Positions 16,049-24,981 of a DNA stretch of 64,000 nt are shown here, piece by piece (the first letter of the stretch is position 1; each line of letters starts with the position of its first letter). The position numbers and the translations under genes were made by a program. Source of the DNA: Fimbriimonadaceae bacterium (GTDB lineage Bacteria > Armatimonadota > Fimbriimonadia > Fimbriimonadales > Fimbriimonadaceae); assembly GCA_019454125.1 (NCBI GenBank), contig CP075365.1, positions 1,048,218-1,112,217 of the forward strand. Reading direction: 5' to 3'. Under the pieces are notes generated by a model, which saw only the letters and a program-made list of their open reading frames with translations, did not search any database and was not told the origin of the DNA.

Positions 16049-16656
16049 CACCCCTCGAACGACTTCTCCATGACCTTCACTGCGACCAGGGTGCTGGGAA
16101 TCTCGGCGTATTGGCTGATGCGCTCGATGCAGCGCGCGAAGTTCCTTTCGGCAAGGTCGTCCGTGATCGGCGTATCGAGCAGGGCGTTCGCCACGATATC
16201 GACGGCGTCCAAGAAGAACCGGGCCCGGTTCTGAGGGAGCGACCGGTTGGGCGTCTCTGAGTACTTGCGGCTCAGCTGCTCGTAGATCCCTTCCCAACTA
16301 GAAGAGCTTTGCACCTGGGCTTTCGCCCGGGCGATCGCTTGTTCTTGGAGCCGTCGCTTTTCGCCGTCGCGCTTCTTCTCCGTCTCCCAGTCGGAAAGCG
16401 TGGTGCCCTCGATGACGCGCAGGGTCACGGCAGACTCGACGAGTTTGCCGACTTCCGTCTCGATAAGACGCCGTGTCTGCGGGAGGCGAAGGTGGCCCGC
16501 AAGTTCGGTCTCGGTAGGGGGAAGACCAAGTACGAGGACGCCGTCCTCCAGCGCCACAGGCTTTGCCGCGTTAAGCGCGGCCCAAACTCCGACCCCCGTG
16601 ACCGCCCTCCGGATATCCGGCAGGGTCTCCGACCAAACTTCGGCGAGTTCCGCCAT
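16048..16656 (-). CDS. Unknown protein coupled to the PhnP-like hydrolase
   Basis: 202 residues, soluble. An N-terminal alpha/beta part (VWSETLPDIRRAVTGVGVWAALNAAKPVALEDGVLVLGLP) recalls the small domain of DnaA or of DNA polymerase III tau, which contacts partner proteins, but the likeness is weak. A charged helix (TEKKRDGEKRRLQEQAIARAKAQ) and a helical C-terminus follow. No enzyme motif. The start has no Shine-Dalgarno sequence but CATAAT ends 7 bases upstream (16664-16669 on the plus strand), suggesting a leaderless mRNA and the first gene of this operon. Confidence 0.75.
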   Translation of the reverse strand: MAELAEVWSETLPDIRRAVTGVGVWAALNAAKPVALEDGVLVLGLPPTETELAGHLRLPQTRRLIETEVGKLVESAVTLRVIEGTTLSDWETEKKRDGEKRRLQEQAIARAKAQVQSSSSWEGIYEQLSRKYSETPNRSLPQNRARFFLDAVDIVANALLDTPITDDLAERNFARCIERISQYAEIPSTLVAVKVMEKSFEG

Positions 16657-16713
16657 TTAAGGCATTATGACGGAGCCCGCCAATTTCCGGCCCGGCGTCC
16701 GAGGGGCAGACTC

Positions 16714-16754
16714 AAAAAATGAACCGGGCTGCCAAGATCTGGCGGCCCGGTTTT
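16714..16754. terminator. Strong bidirectional terminator after the Wzz operon
   Basis: AACCGGGC (16722-16729) pairs with GCCCGGTT (16745-16752), with an inner stem GCCA/TGGC. TTTT follows on the plus strand, and A6 at 16714-16719 gives a U run on the minus strand. It would end the minus-strand transcript carrying the Wzz-like gene. Confidence 0.8.
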
Positions 16755-16773
16755 CGATCGAACTCGCGGTGCC

Positions 16774-16830
16774 TTACGCCTTCTCCCGGCGGCGAAGCAG
16801 GCCGGCGACGACGAAACAGAGGGCGGCCAT
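16774..16830 (-). CDS. Candidate 18-residue membrane microprotein after the Wzz-like gene
   Basis: Two bases after the stop of the Wzz-like gene an ATG opens a reading frame MAALCFVVAGLLRRREKA followed by TAA. GGAAGAG lies at ribosome-binding distance. The peptide is one hydrophobic helix followed by an RRR cluster and is strikingly like the membrane tail of the PEP-CTERM protein at 28517-29143 (MAALGLGIAALLRRRAR). It lacks the PEP motif. It could be a real small membrane peptide, a remnant of a sorting tail, or chance. Too short to judge by coding statistics. Confidence 0.35.
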   Translation of the reverse strand: MAALCFVVAGLLRRREKA

Positions 16831-16832
16831 GG

Positions 16833-18176
16833 TCACTCTTCCGCGTAAACGACGCGGCTCCGCAGGATCCACCACGAGCCTAGCGCGAGCGCGAGCGCGC
16901 CGACCGCGCCAGAAAGCAGCCCACGGCGAGGCGCCACGGGCCGCGGGTTTTCGTCCGGCGGATCAATGACCTGGTAACGGGCAGGGTCGCGCTCTTCCGT
17001 GATGCGCGCCTGTTCCAAACCGATCCGGTTGCTCGCGAGCAGCCGCATGGCGTTCTCAAAGTCGGCCTTGGCCCGCTGGACGGCGGCCGCGTCAGACGGA
17101 GCTCGCTTCAGCATCGCCTCGAACTGGCTCAGGGCCGCTTCGTAGGTCTTCACGGCCTGGTCGAGCGCGGCGAAGTCCGCCTCCGCGAGCGCGATGGGCG
17201 CGACGAACCGCTTGTCGATCCCGATCTTGATCTGATCGACAGTCCGCTCGGCTGTGATCTTCGCCGCCTCTGCGGAATCGACCGCCGCCTTGAATTCTGG
17301 ACTTTGCTCCGTAAAGGTCTTCTTTGCGTCCTCCAGCGCGATTCGCCGCTTCGTCAGTTCTGCGGCCAGGCTATTGATCGCCTGCGAGAGCCCGGCTTGG
17401 CCGCCCAAAGCCTGTAGCGCCTCCTCCTTGTCCTTGGTCTCCATCGCCCGGCGCAACGTGGATTCGATCTCCCTCAACTTCTGCTGCGACGCGTCGCGGG
17501 CGGCCCGCGCCTCCACGAGGTTCTTGAGTGAAGTCGTGAAAAGCTCTTGGAGCGCGTCCTGGTCTGTATAAGGATGCTCGCGCATCACTTGAGTCAGCCT
17601 GTCTTCAGAGCGGTCCACCACTCGCTCGGCCTCCTTGACCCGCGATTCCAGCACCTGGCGGTTCTTTGCGCCCAGGTTCAAGGTGAGCCGAACACCTTCC
17701 GAATCGAGGTGCCCGATGAGGGCTTTGCCGATCTCTTGGGCCAGCGCCGGAGACTCCACTTGGACCGAGATGTTGACCATGCCGTTCTCGTCCTGGCGGA
17801 TGCCGACCTTGTCAGATAGCTCGGCGGCGGCGTCCATGCGCGAGAGCTTCCACGCCTTGTCGAGCTCGAGTTTATCGACCACGAAAAGGCGGCAGGTCTT
17901 GCTCTTCAAGATGCCGATCGCGGTCTGTGGGCTGCTCCCGATGACCGGCGAGGAAAGACCGCCCGGCGCGGCATAGAGCGGCGAGTCACCTGCGTTGGCC
18001 GGGGAAGAGGAGATCGTCTGGCTCAGCAGCAACTGGGGCGCGCTGGAACTCGCCGGGAAGAATAGCGAAGCCTGGCTCTGATAGACCCTGGGAAGAAAGC
18101 CCGTGAACAGATAGGCCAGCGCGGCTGCAACACCGGAAACGGCGACGACGACGACGACTTGACGGCCCAAGCTCAT
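16833..18176 (-). CDS. Wzz/GumC-like polysaccharide chain-length determinant
   Basis: 447 residues with the standard architecture of polysaccharide co-polymerases: an N-terminal membrane helix (QVVVVVAVSGVAAALAYLFTGFLP), the Wzz domain with YQSQASLFFPAS, a long periplasmic coiled coil (about residues 165-390; KEAERVVDRSEDRLTQ, EIESTLRRAMETKDKEE), the Pro-rich motif VIDPPDENPRPVAPRR, and a second membrane helix near the end. It controls length or export of an extracellular polysaccharide in the inner membrane. No tyrosine-kinase domain is fused. It is divergent from the SLBB export gene with only 39 bases between starts, so the promoters must overlap. Confidence 0.9.
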   Translation of the reverse strand: MSLGRQVVVVVAVSGVAAALAYLFTGFLPRVYQSQASLFFPASSSAPQLLLSQTISSSPANAGDSPLYAAPGGLSSPVIGSSPQTAIGILKSKTCRLFVVDKLELDKAWKLSRMDAAAELSDKVGIRQDENGMVNISVQVESPALAQEIGKALIGHLDSEGVRLTLNLGAKNRQVLESRVKEAERVVDRSEDRLTQVMREHPYTDQDALQELFTTSLKNLVEARAARDASQQKLREIESTLRRAMETKDKEEALQALGGQAGLSQAINSLAAELTKRRIALEDAKKTFTEQSPEFKAAVDSAEAAKITAERTVDQIKIGIDKRFVAPIALAEADFAALDQAVKTYEAALSQFEAMLKRAPSDAAAVQRAKADFENAMRLLASNRIGLEQARITEERDPARYQVIDPPDENPRPVAPRRGLLSGAVGALALALGSWWILRSRVVYAEE

Positions 18177-18215
18177 GAGGCGGTGGCCCCGCGGGGACGG
18201 GAAGCATTATCGCCC

Positions 18216-19628
18216 ATGCTGTTTTTTGTACGGGACGCGCACTGGGGCCCCGGTATCCTGTCGCTTGTGCTCGGTGTCGTGTTGGTCGCCATCGTTGCGG
18301 GGTCGTCGCTGATTCAAGACGCTCAGCCCGTGCGAATCGTGCCCGGTGACAAGTTAAAGCTCGTTACGGCAGGTCTTCAGGAGTACAGCGGTGACTTCAC
18401 CGTCGCCTCCGACGGCACGATCCAGATTCCCGTCGCGGGTTCGGTGAAGGTCGTGGGAATGACGATCGAGGAAGCGCGCGTCACGGTGGAAGTGAAGGTG
18501 AGACAATACGTGCGGCGCCCGGTCGTGTCGCTCGTCCTCACCGAGCAGGCCGAGCGGTTCGTCTATATGGTCGGCGAAAACATCCCGACCGGCCCCGTGA
18601 CCTGGCGCCAGGGCCTCACCCTGCGGCAGCTCGTCTCCTCGGTGCCGAACCTTGCCGGGCTCGACACCTACGACGCGAGACTCTACCGCCCGGGCGAACC
18701 TTCGAGGCCGATCGACCTGAAGGAGCTCTTCACCCCCGGGAACGAGCACCTCGACGCGCCCCTTACCCCGGGGGACGTGGTCTCGTTCCTCCCTGCCGCG
18801 GATGTGCCGGTCTGGGTCTTGGGCCAGGTTAAGCTCCCGGGAGAGGTGAGGTTGCGGCCTGGCGGGACGGTTTCGCAAGCGATCGCGAAGGCGGGCGGTT
18901 TCGAAGAGCGCTCGTACCTGCAACAGGATATGTCGGTCCAGTACCGCACCAAAGGCGGATCGATGACCATGAGCCTGAGCGACGCGCTGAAGCGCGACGA
19001 CTTAGTGCTTTCGGCGGGCGACAGCGTGACAGTCCTCGATCCCGCGCTCGTGAACGTGACGGTGGGGGGCAAGGTCGGAAACGCCCGCCTGCTCAACCTG
19101 CGGGAAGGGGCGACGGTCGGCCAGGCGATAGAGGCGGCGGGCGGCGTCCAAGCAGAGGGCAGCCTGGAGCGCGTCCTCGTCTTTCGGAACGGCGAAGCCA
19201 CTCAGTACGACCTTCGCGACCTCGCCCGGGGCGAGGCAAAGGTCGGGCCCCAGGTGCGGCCCAACGACTTCATATACGTCCCCGAGAACCAGCGCCAGAT
19301 CCGCGTCCTCGGGTTCGTGCTGCGGCCCGGGCGCTTCCCGATGCCCGACGCGCGCGACCTCCGCTTGGACGACGCCCTCGCCTTGGCGGGCGGTCTCAAC
19401 CAACGCGGCACACTGCGCCGAGCTGTCGTGGTGCGCGCCGATTCCTTTGGTCACCTGGCCGGGCATAGGTATGACCTGGACCGGTATTTGCGGGACGGTG
19501 TGGGAGACCAGAACCCTCTCCTCCAGCCGGGAGACGTCGTCTATTTCGACAAGACGCAGACGACGGATTGGGCCGATTTGCTTAGGATCCTGCAGTCGGT
19601 CTATTTCTTCGACCGTCTGTTCGATTAG
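18216..19628 (+). CDS. Polysaccharide export protein with SLBB domains
   Basis: 471 residues from ATG 18216 (MLFFVRDAHWGPG); an earlier in-frame start at 18159 would overlap the divergent gene. One N-terminal membrane helix (ILSLVLGVVLVAIVAGSSLI) is followed by the Poly_export domain (VRIVPGDKLKLVTAGLQEYSG...GTIQIPVAGSV) and about four SLBB modules (FVYMVGENIPTGPVTWRQG, VWVLGQVKLPGEVRLRPGG, VTVGGKVGNARLLNLREG and IRVLGFVLRPGRFPMPDA). Proteins of this class carry exopolysaccharide across the envelope, as Wza does. There is no lipobox, so it is anchored by the helix rather than as an outer-membrane lipoprotein, which fits an unusual envelope. Confidence 0.88.
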   Translation: MLFFVRDAHWGPGILSLVLGVVLVAIVAGSSLIQDAQPVRIVPGDKLKLVTAGLQEYSGDFTVASDGTIQIPVAGSVKVVGMTIEEARVTVEVKVRQYVRRPVVSLVLTEQAERFVYMVGENIPTGPVTWRQGLTLRQLVSSVPNLAGLDTYDARLYRPGEPSRPIDLKELFTPGNEHLDAPLTPGDVVSFLPAADVPVWVLGQVKLPGEVRLRPGGTVSQAIAKAGGFEERSYLQQDMSVQYRTKGGSMTMSLSDALKRDDLVLSAGDSVTVLDPALVNVTVGGKVGNARLLNLREGATVGQAIEAAGGVQAEGSLERVLVFRNGEATQYDLRDLARGEAKVGPQVRPNDFIYVPENQRQIRVLGFVLRPGRFPMPDARDLRLDDALALAGGLNQRGTLRRAVVVRADSFGHLAGHRYDLDRYLRDGVGDQNPLLQPGDVVYFDKTQTTDWADLLRILQSVYFFDRLFD

Positions 19629-19712
19629 GTTTGGACCGCCCCTAGGTAGAATGGCTAGCGCCGGGAGAGGGCCACGGATTGCACCTTCGGCGAGTTGGGT
19701 TGGCAGGCAAGG

Positions 19713-21602
19713 ATGTCAGGCGAGACTGGATCGGTCAGGCAACGTCCGAGGTGGGTAAGTATTGCCGCAATTGTCGCGGCAGACCTCATCCTTACTAACG
19801 TTGCCCTCTGCCTAAGTATCGGCCTTTCCCAGAACTTTCGATATCCTGAAGGTTTGGCCGGATACATAACCCGGTATGGGGCACCGATCACCGCCCTCGC
19901 AGTGGCCCTCATCGCGTGGCGCCGCCTTTACCGGATCAACCCGCGCTACGTCGGCGTCCACGACCTCCTCGGGATCGCCTTGGTCGGCACCCTTTTGGCG
20001 GTCGCGCTCCGCGGGCTTGTGTCCCTTGGCGGCCTACCGCCCGAGACCAACCCGTGGACGAGCCCCGTGCTCTTCGGCTTCATGGTCACGGGGTTCTTGG
20101 CCATGGTGCGGATCTATCAGCGGCTGGTCGCCTCCAGGACCCTCGCCGCCATCCAAGCCAAACTTGGCGGCCGTCTTCGACGCGCCATGATCGTCGGCGC
20201 GGGGGACGCGGGCGAGTCGCTCCTGCGCGAGATCGCCAAACTCGACCCGCCCGAGTACGCCGTGGTCGGGTTCTTGGACGATGATCCCCGCCGGCACGAG
20301 ACCACGATCAACGGGGTCCCGGTCCTCGGCGACGTCAACCGTCTGCGACTCCTGGCCGAAGAGCACGAGATCGACGACCTCCTCATCGCCCTCCCCGAGA
20401 CCTCCGCCGAGGAGATCCGGCGTATCACGGCGCTCTGCAACGACACGAAGGCGCGCGTCCGCACTCTCCCGAACCTTTCGCGCTTCGTCCGCGGGGGGAC
20501 GAGCGTACTGCCGCTCTTGCAGGACGTCAACGTGGACGACCTGCTTCGAAGGGAGTCGACGATGCCGGAGGCCAAACCCGTCGCGCGGTACCTGAGCGGC
20601 GAGCGCGTGCTCATCACGGGGGCGGGCGGTTCCATCGGTTCCGAGCTCGCCCGCCAGGTCGCCCAGCTCTCGCCGGCGAGCCTCGTCCTCATCGGCAAGG
20701 GCGAGAACTCGATCTTTGAGATCGACCAAGAGTTGCGCCACGGCAACATTTTCCAGCCGATCCCCATCGTGGCGGACGTCCGGGACGCCTCCTCGATGGA
20801 GGAGCACTTCCGCGTCCATCGGCCCACCGTCGTCTTCCACGCAGCCGCCCATAAGCATGTCCCCTTGATGGAAGCGGTGCCGATCGAAGCCGTGCGCAAC
20901 AACGTGTTCGGGACGCTCAACACGGCCGAACTCGCCATCCGCAACGGGGTGCAGAAGTTCATCCTGGTCTCGACCGACAAGGCGGTGAACCCTTCCAACG
21001 TGATGGGCGCCACAAAGCGGGTCGCGGAGATGATCATCTCGGCGCTCGCCTCCCGCAGCGAGACGAGCTTCGCCGCAGTGCGGTTCGGAAACGTTCTGGG
21101 CTCGCGCGGATCGCTGGTGCCGGTGCTCAAGAAGCAGATCCTGGCCGGGGGGCCGATCACCATCACCCACCCGCAGATGACCCGGTTCTTCATGACGATC
21201 CCCGAAGCGGTGCAGCTCATCCTTCAGGCTGGCGCCATGGGCGACCGCGGCGAGATCTTCATCCTGGACATGGGCGAGCCCGTCTCGATCGTGGAACTCG
21301 CGAAGGACATGGTGCGGCTCCACGGCCTGGTGCCGGGGCACGACATCGAGATCAAATACACGGGCATCAGACCCGGCGAGAAGATCCACGAAGAGCTTTC
21401 TTACGAGACCGAGAACATCGTGCCCAGCGGCTACGAAAAGATCAGCCGGGTCTCGCACCAGCGTCCGGTCGATTGGCTCTGGCTCCGCGACCAACTCGCC
21501 GAGCTTAAGGACTTCTGCGATGCGGGCAACGCTGAAGCCGCCCGGGCCTTCCTTCTCGAACTCTCCTGGGGCAAGACCATGCCCCCGGTGCGGTCCTCCT
21601 GA
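19713..21602 (+). CDS. CapD/PglF-type membrane nucleotide-sugar 4,6-dehydratase
   Basis: About 629 residues. Four N-terminal membrane helices (residues ~15-115), a first Rossmann-like domain (RRAMIVGAGDAGESLLREI), then the SDR catalytic domain with cofactor loop ITGAGGSIGSELARQ and VFHAAAHKHVPLME. The active-site region VSTDKAVNPSNVMGATKR has Met where classic SDRs have Tyr, as is usual in the PglF/WbpM/CapD group of UDP-N-acetylhexosamine 4,6-dehydratases. It prepares a modified sugar for exopolysaccharide or protein glycosylation. Start chosen at ATG 19713 over TTG 19695. Downstream of the export gene on the same strand. Confidence 0.92.
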   Translation: MSGETGSVRQRPRWVSIAAIVAADLILTNVALCLSIGLSQNFRYPEGLAGYITRYGAPITALAVALIAWRRLYRINPRYVGVHDLLGIALVGTLLAVALRGLVSLGGLPPETNPWTSPVLFGFMVTGFLAMVRIYQRLVASRTLAAIQAKLGGRLRRAMIVGAGDAGESLLREIAKLDPPEYAVVGFLDDDPRRHETTINGVPVLGDVNRLRLLAEEHEIDDLLIALPETSAEEIRRITALCNDTKARVRTLPNLSRFVRGGTSVLPLLQDVNVDDLLRRESTMPEAKPVARYLSGERVLITGAGGSIGSELARQVAQLSPASLVLIGKGENSIFEIDQELRHGNIFQPIPIVADVRDASSMEEHFRVHRPTVVFHAAAHKHVPLMEAVPIEAVRNNVFGTLNTAELAIRNGVQKFILVSTDKAVNPSNVMGATKRVAEMIISALASRSETSFAAVRFGNVLGSRGSLVPVLKKQILAGGPITITHPQMTRFFMTIPEAVQLILQAGAMGDRGEIFILDMGEPVSIVELAKDMVRLHGLVPGHDIEIKYTGIRPGEKIHEELSYETENIVPSGYEKISRVSHQRPVDWLWLRDQLAELKDFCDAGNAEAARAFLLELSWGKTMPPVRSS

Positions 21603-21686
21603 TTCGCGGGCGCGGCACCTTGAGTCGGTGACAGATCGCATTGGGCCGACACGCCGCTCCTGCGGGCGATGTCGCACCGGGGCCTA

Positions 21687-21707
21687 GGCCGGGCCGAGAG
21701 CCCGGCC
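21687..21707. terminator. Perfect GC hairpin between CapD-like gene and ABC exporter
   Basis: GGCCGGGC (21687-21694), loop CGAGA, GCCCGGCC (21700-21707). No T tract; likely a transcript-end structure 85 bases after the CapD-like stop. The rest of this 270-base gap shows no clear gene. Confidence 0.5.
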
Positions 21708-21872
21708 ATACTAGAGACACCGCAGGATGCCGCCCCTGCGCCGCCCATTTCAGTCCGCTCTCCGGCTTCCCGCGCGTGTCACGCGGCCCTGAAAAGACGA
21801 AGCCCCCGAACCAGCGTCGAACTGACGTTGCGTCCCGTCGCATAGCTTGAACGGGACGGTCGAACACAGAGC

Positions 21873-24041
21873 ATGAGTTTCCCGACGGCCTTGATTGAAG
21901 AAGGCGTCTCCGATCCTTCGCGTCCGCTCATAGAACTGGACGCGGACCTGACCGAAGACGCGAACTATGGCGTCCGCCGCCTCGTCGTCACGCGAGAGGC
22001 GGTGGCCGTCACTTTGCCCGGCGGCGCGGAACTTCTCCGCGTCCCTATCGCCGACTTGACGACCGCCCGCCACGAACCGCTCGTGAGCGGCGGCCGCCTG
22101 TTGCTCCGAACCAAGACGGGGGAGGAGATCCCCGCCGTCACCTACTCCCTCAGCCACGCTCACCAGTTCAGCGAGGCCGCACGCGGCATCGAACAGCTGG
22201 CCAAGGGCGAAGAGCTGCTCATCAACCTCAACCCCGAGCAGACCCGGTGCACGAAGTGCGGCCGCCTGCTCCCGGAGAAGGACGGGGTCTGCCCGAGCTG
22301 CATCAACCGAGGCAAGACGCTCTTGCGCGTCGCCGGATACCTCGGCCCCTATAAGAAGCAAGCCCTCACCCTCGCCGGGGTGGCGGTCGTGCAGACCGGC
22401 ATCAACCTGGTGCCGCCGCAGATCCAGCGCCACATCGTGGACTCGTTCCAGTTCGGACGAGCGGACGTCGGCTTGCTTGTGCGCGACATCGGGCTCTGGC
22501 TGCTTATCATCGCAGTCGCCACGGTGCTGGACGTTTGGCGCGGACGGACGAACGCCTTTCTCGCGGCCAGCATCAGCGCGGACTTGCGCAGCGCCGTCTA
22601 CCGCGCGGTCGAGTTCCTCAACCTGAAGTACTTCGACAAGAAGCCGGTCGGCGCCATCGCCAGCCGCGTCACGAACGACACCGAGCGACTCTGGTTCTTC
22701 TTGGTCGACGGTTTGCCCTACCTGGTCATCAACCTGTTGATCCTAGTCGGCGTCGCCGTGTTCCTTCTCTTGACGAACTGGGCGCTCGCCCTGGCCATCC
22801 TCACCCCGATCCCGCTCATGCTGGGCATCGGTTTCGCCTTCTGGGGCAGGCTGGGGAACATGTTCCACCGCGTCAGCCAGAAGATGGCGCGGTTGCATAT
22901 GCACCTGAACGAGAGCCTGCACGGCATCCGCGTCGTGAAGGCCTTCGTGAAGGAGAACGACGAGTACGAGCGGTTCCGCCGCCGCAACCACGAATGGCGG
23001 GACGCGGCCATGCGCTCCGAGCAGACCTGGGTCACGAGCTTCGGACTCATGACGTTCTGCGTCGCGCTCGGCACGCTCATCCACTGGGGATATGGCGGCT
23101 GGCTGACCATGACTGGCAAGCTCACGCTGGGACAGTTCTTCATGGTCCACCTGTACCTGCAGATGATCTACGGGCCGCTGCAGTGGTTCGCCCAGATCAA
23201 CAACTGGTTCAGCCGGGCGATGGCCGGTGCCGAACGTGTCTTCGAGGTGCTCGACATGACGCCGGAGACCAAGAGCGGCCTTGTCCGCCCGATCGTCGGC
23301 GCGGTCGAGTTCGAGAACGTCCGCTTCGGCTACGACAAGTCGAACCCGGTGATCAAGGGCGTCTCGTTCAAGGTCAAGCCGGGCGAGATGATCGGCTTGG
23401 TCGGCCACTCTGGCGCGGGCAAGTCGACGACCATCAACCTCATCGCGCGGTTCTACGAGCCGGACGTGGGGTCGATCAAGATCGACGGCGTCGACTATCG
23501 CGACCTCGACCTCTCAGACTATCGTCAGCAGATCGGGATCGTGTTGCAGGAGCCGTTCCTCTTCAACGGGACGATCGCCGAGAACATCGCCTATGGCAAG
23601 CCCGGGGCGACGTTCGAGGAAATCATGGTCGCCGCCAAAGCGGCCAATGCCCACGACTTCATCCTTTCGAAGGCGGACGGTTACGACACCTTCGTCGGAG
23701 AACGGGGTGGCCGGTTGAGCGGAGGCGAGCGTCAGCGTGTCTCCATCGCTCGCGCCATCCTGCACGACCCGAAGATCCTGATCCTCGACGAAGCGACCTC
23801 CAGCGTCGACGTGGAGACGGAGAAGCAGATCCAAGAGGCGATCAGCCACCTTGTGGCGGGCCGGACGACGTTCGCGATCGCCCACCGGCTCTCGACCTTG
23901 CGCAACGCCAACCGGCTGTTCGTCTTGGAGCACGGCTCCATCAGCGAGGAAGGGACCCACGAAGAGCTGCTCGCCAAGAACGGCACGTTCAAGAAGCTGG
24001 TCGATACCCAGTCCCAGATAAACGCGGCCCTCACCAGCTGA
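21873..24041 (+). CDS. ABC exporter (fused permease-ATPase) with N-terminal domain and zinc ribbon
   Basis: 722 residues. A type-I exporter core has six membrane helices (about 165-455) and an ATPase domain with Walker A GHSGAGKST (~510), the Q-loop in GIVLQEPFLF, signature LSGGERQRVSIARA and Walker B ILILDEATSSVD. Before the core are ~145 extra residues: a beta-rich segment (RRLVVTREAVAVTLPGGAELLRVPIADL) and a zinc ribbon C126-TKC129-x10-C140-PSC143. This is not the MsbA layout. I recall such N-terminally extended exporters being associated with DUF1854 proteins, one of which is encoded at 43387-43839. Substrate unknown. A terminator hairpin follows. Confidence 0.9.
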   Translation: MSFPTALIEEGVSDPSRPLIELDADLTEDANYGVRRLVVTREAVAVTLPGGAELLRVPIADLTTARHEPLVSGGRLLLRTKTGEEIPAVTYSLSHAHQFSEAARGIEQLAKGEELLINLNPEQTRCTKCGRLLPEKDGVCPSCINRGKTLLRVAGYLGPYKKQALTLAGVAVVQTGINLVPPQIQRHIVDSFQFGRADVGLLVRDIGLWLLIIAVATVLDVWRGRTNAFLAASISADLRSAVYRAVEFLNLKYFDKKPVGAIASRVTNDTERLWFFLVDGLPYLVINLLILVGVAVFLLLTNWALALAILTPIPLMLGIGFAFWGRLGNMFHRVSQKMARLHMHLNESLHGIRVVKAFVKENDEYERFRRRNHEWRDAAMRSEQTWVTSFGLMTFCVALGTLIHWGYGGWLTMTGKLTLGQFFMVHLYLQMIYGPLQWFAQINNWFSRAMAGAERVFEVLDMTPETKSGLVRPIVGAVEFENVRFGYDKSNPVIKGVSFKVKPGEMIGLVGHSGAGKSTTINLIARFYEPDVGSIKIDGVDYRDLDLSDYRQQIGIVLQEPFLFNGTIAENIAYGKPGATFEEIMVAAKAANAHDFILSKADGYDTFVGERGGRLSGGERQRVSIARAILHDPKILILDEATSSVDVETEKQIQEAISHLVAGRTTFAIAHRLSTLRNANRLFVLEHGSISEEGTHEELLAKNGTFKKLVDTQSQINAALTS

Positions 24042-24052
24042 ACCCACAAATA

Positions 24053-24075
24053 GGGGCGGGCACCATGCCCGCCCC
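24053..24075. terminator. Terminator hairpin between convergent genes
   Basis: GGGGCGGGC (24053-24061), loop ACCAT, GCCCGCCCC (24067-24075): perfect 9-bp stem 11 bases after the ABC exporter stop and 10 before the convergent gene's stop. Followed by TTCCTTT. Confidence 0.75.
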
Positions 24076-24085
24076 TTCCTTTCCC

Positions 24086-24874
24086 TTAGCCCTTGCGCTT
24101 TGGTTGTCGCGCCGCCTTTGGTACGCTCGCCATTGCCCTGACCTTAGATTTGCCCGCTTGGCTCGGGGCCGCCATTGGCTTCGTCCCAGACCGGTCCCGC
24201 TTTTGCTCGATCTTGACGTTGCTGCCGTCACGCTCGCCGTCCCGCGTGCGGACTGTCTTAGCTCCCTGGGGGAAGGTGGTCGTGGTCTTCCGAGTCCATG
24301 AGTTGTCGCCCGTCTTCTGCCACGTGTCGCTCCGCGTCACGACCTCGCCGTTCGGCCCCGTGATGACGGCGTCGCTGTTCCAGCCGCTCTCCGTCCTTTG
24401 TCCCTGCCGGTTAACCGTGTAGACCGCGCCGTCCGGCCCGATGACCGTGTTCTCCACTGTCCGACTGCCCTCACCCGTGCGGGTCGCCACCTTGGTGGAC
24501 CTCCAATTGCCGCCGCGCGGGCCGGTGCCGGTTGTGACCTTGGTGTAGCCCATCGCGTTCATGATCCACTCGCTATCGGAGGTAGCGGACCTTCCGTTGG
24601 GGCCGGTGGTCGTACGGTGCCGCGTGGCGCCCGTGCTTGTGCGGGCGTAGTTTTCCGTGGCCGTGACCTGCTGGCCGCCAGGTCCGGTGGTCTCGATCAC
24701 CCGCAAAGCTCCACCCTCAGTCCGCGAGAGCTCGAAGTAGCGGGTGAACTCGCGCCCGTTAAGCGTATAGGTGACGGATCGGGTCGTGGGCTCAACCTGG
24801 GTCGCGAAGGCCCGGCCGAAGGCGAGGCACGCCACCAGGGCGAAGAGGAGTCCGTTGCGTCGGGTCATGGTCAT
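24086..24874 (-). CDS. Secreted Gly/Thr-rich repeat protein, unknown function
   Basis: 262 residues with a clear signal peptide (NGLLFALVACLAFGRAFA). The mature part carries about five imperfect repeats of 25-30 residues, each with a G-P-x-G turn: TTGPGGQQVTAT, TTGPNGRSATSD, GTGPRGGNWRST, VIGPDGAVYTVN and ITGPNGEVVTRS. Thr, Ser and Gly are very frequent, and the C-terminal 60 residues are strongly basic (KPKAARQPKRKG-type). The pattern suggests an extended surface fibre or matrix protein. Not recognised as a named family. No PEP-CTERM or LPXTG signal. Confidence 0.75.
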   Translation of the reverse strand: MTMTRRNGLLFALVACLAFGRAFATQVEPTTRSVTYTLNGREFTRYFELSRTEGGALRVIETTGPGGQQVTATENYARTSTGATRHRTTTGPNGRSATSDSEWIMNAMGYTKVTTGTGPRGGNWRSTKVATRTGEGSRTVENTVIGPDGAVYTVNRQGQRTESGWNSDAVITGPNGEVVTRSDTWQKTGDNSWTRKTTTTFPQGAKTVRTRDGERDGSNVKIEQKRDRSGTKPMAAPSQAGKSKVRAMASVPKAARQPKRKG

Positions 24875-24981
24875 TCTCCTTATCGGCCAAGGACGATGCC
24901 GCCCGAAAACCGTTCACCGGCCAGACTTCATTGGCAGGGCCGTCGGCCCCAGCCAGAACCCGGCTAACCCATACTTATCCC

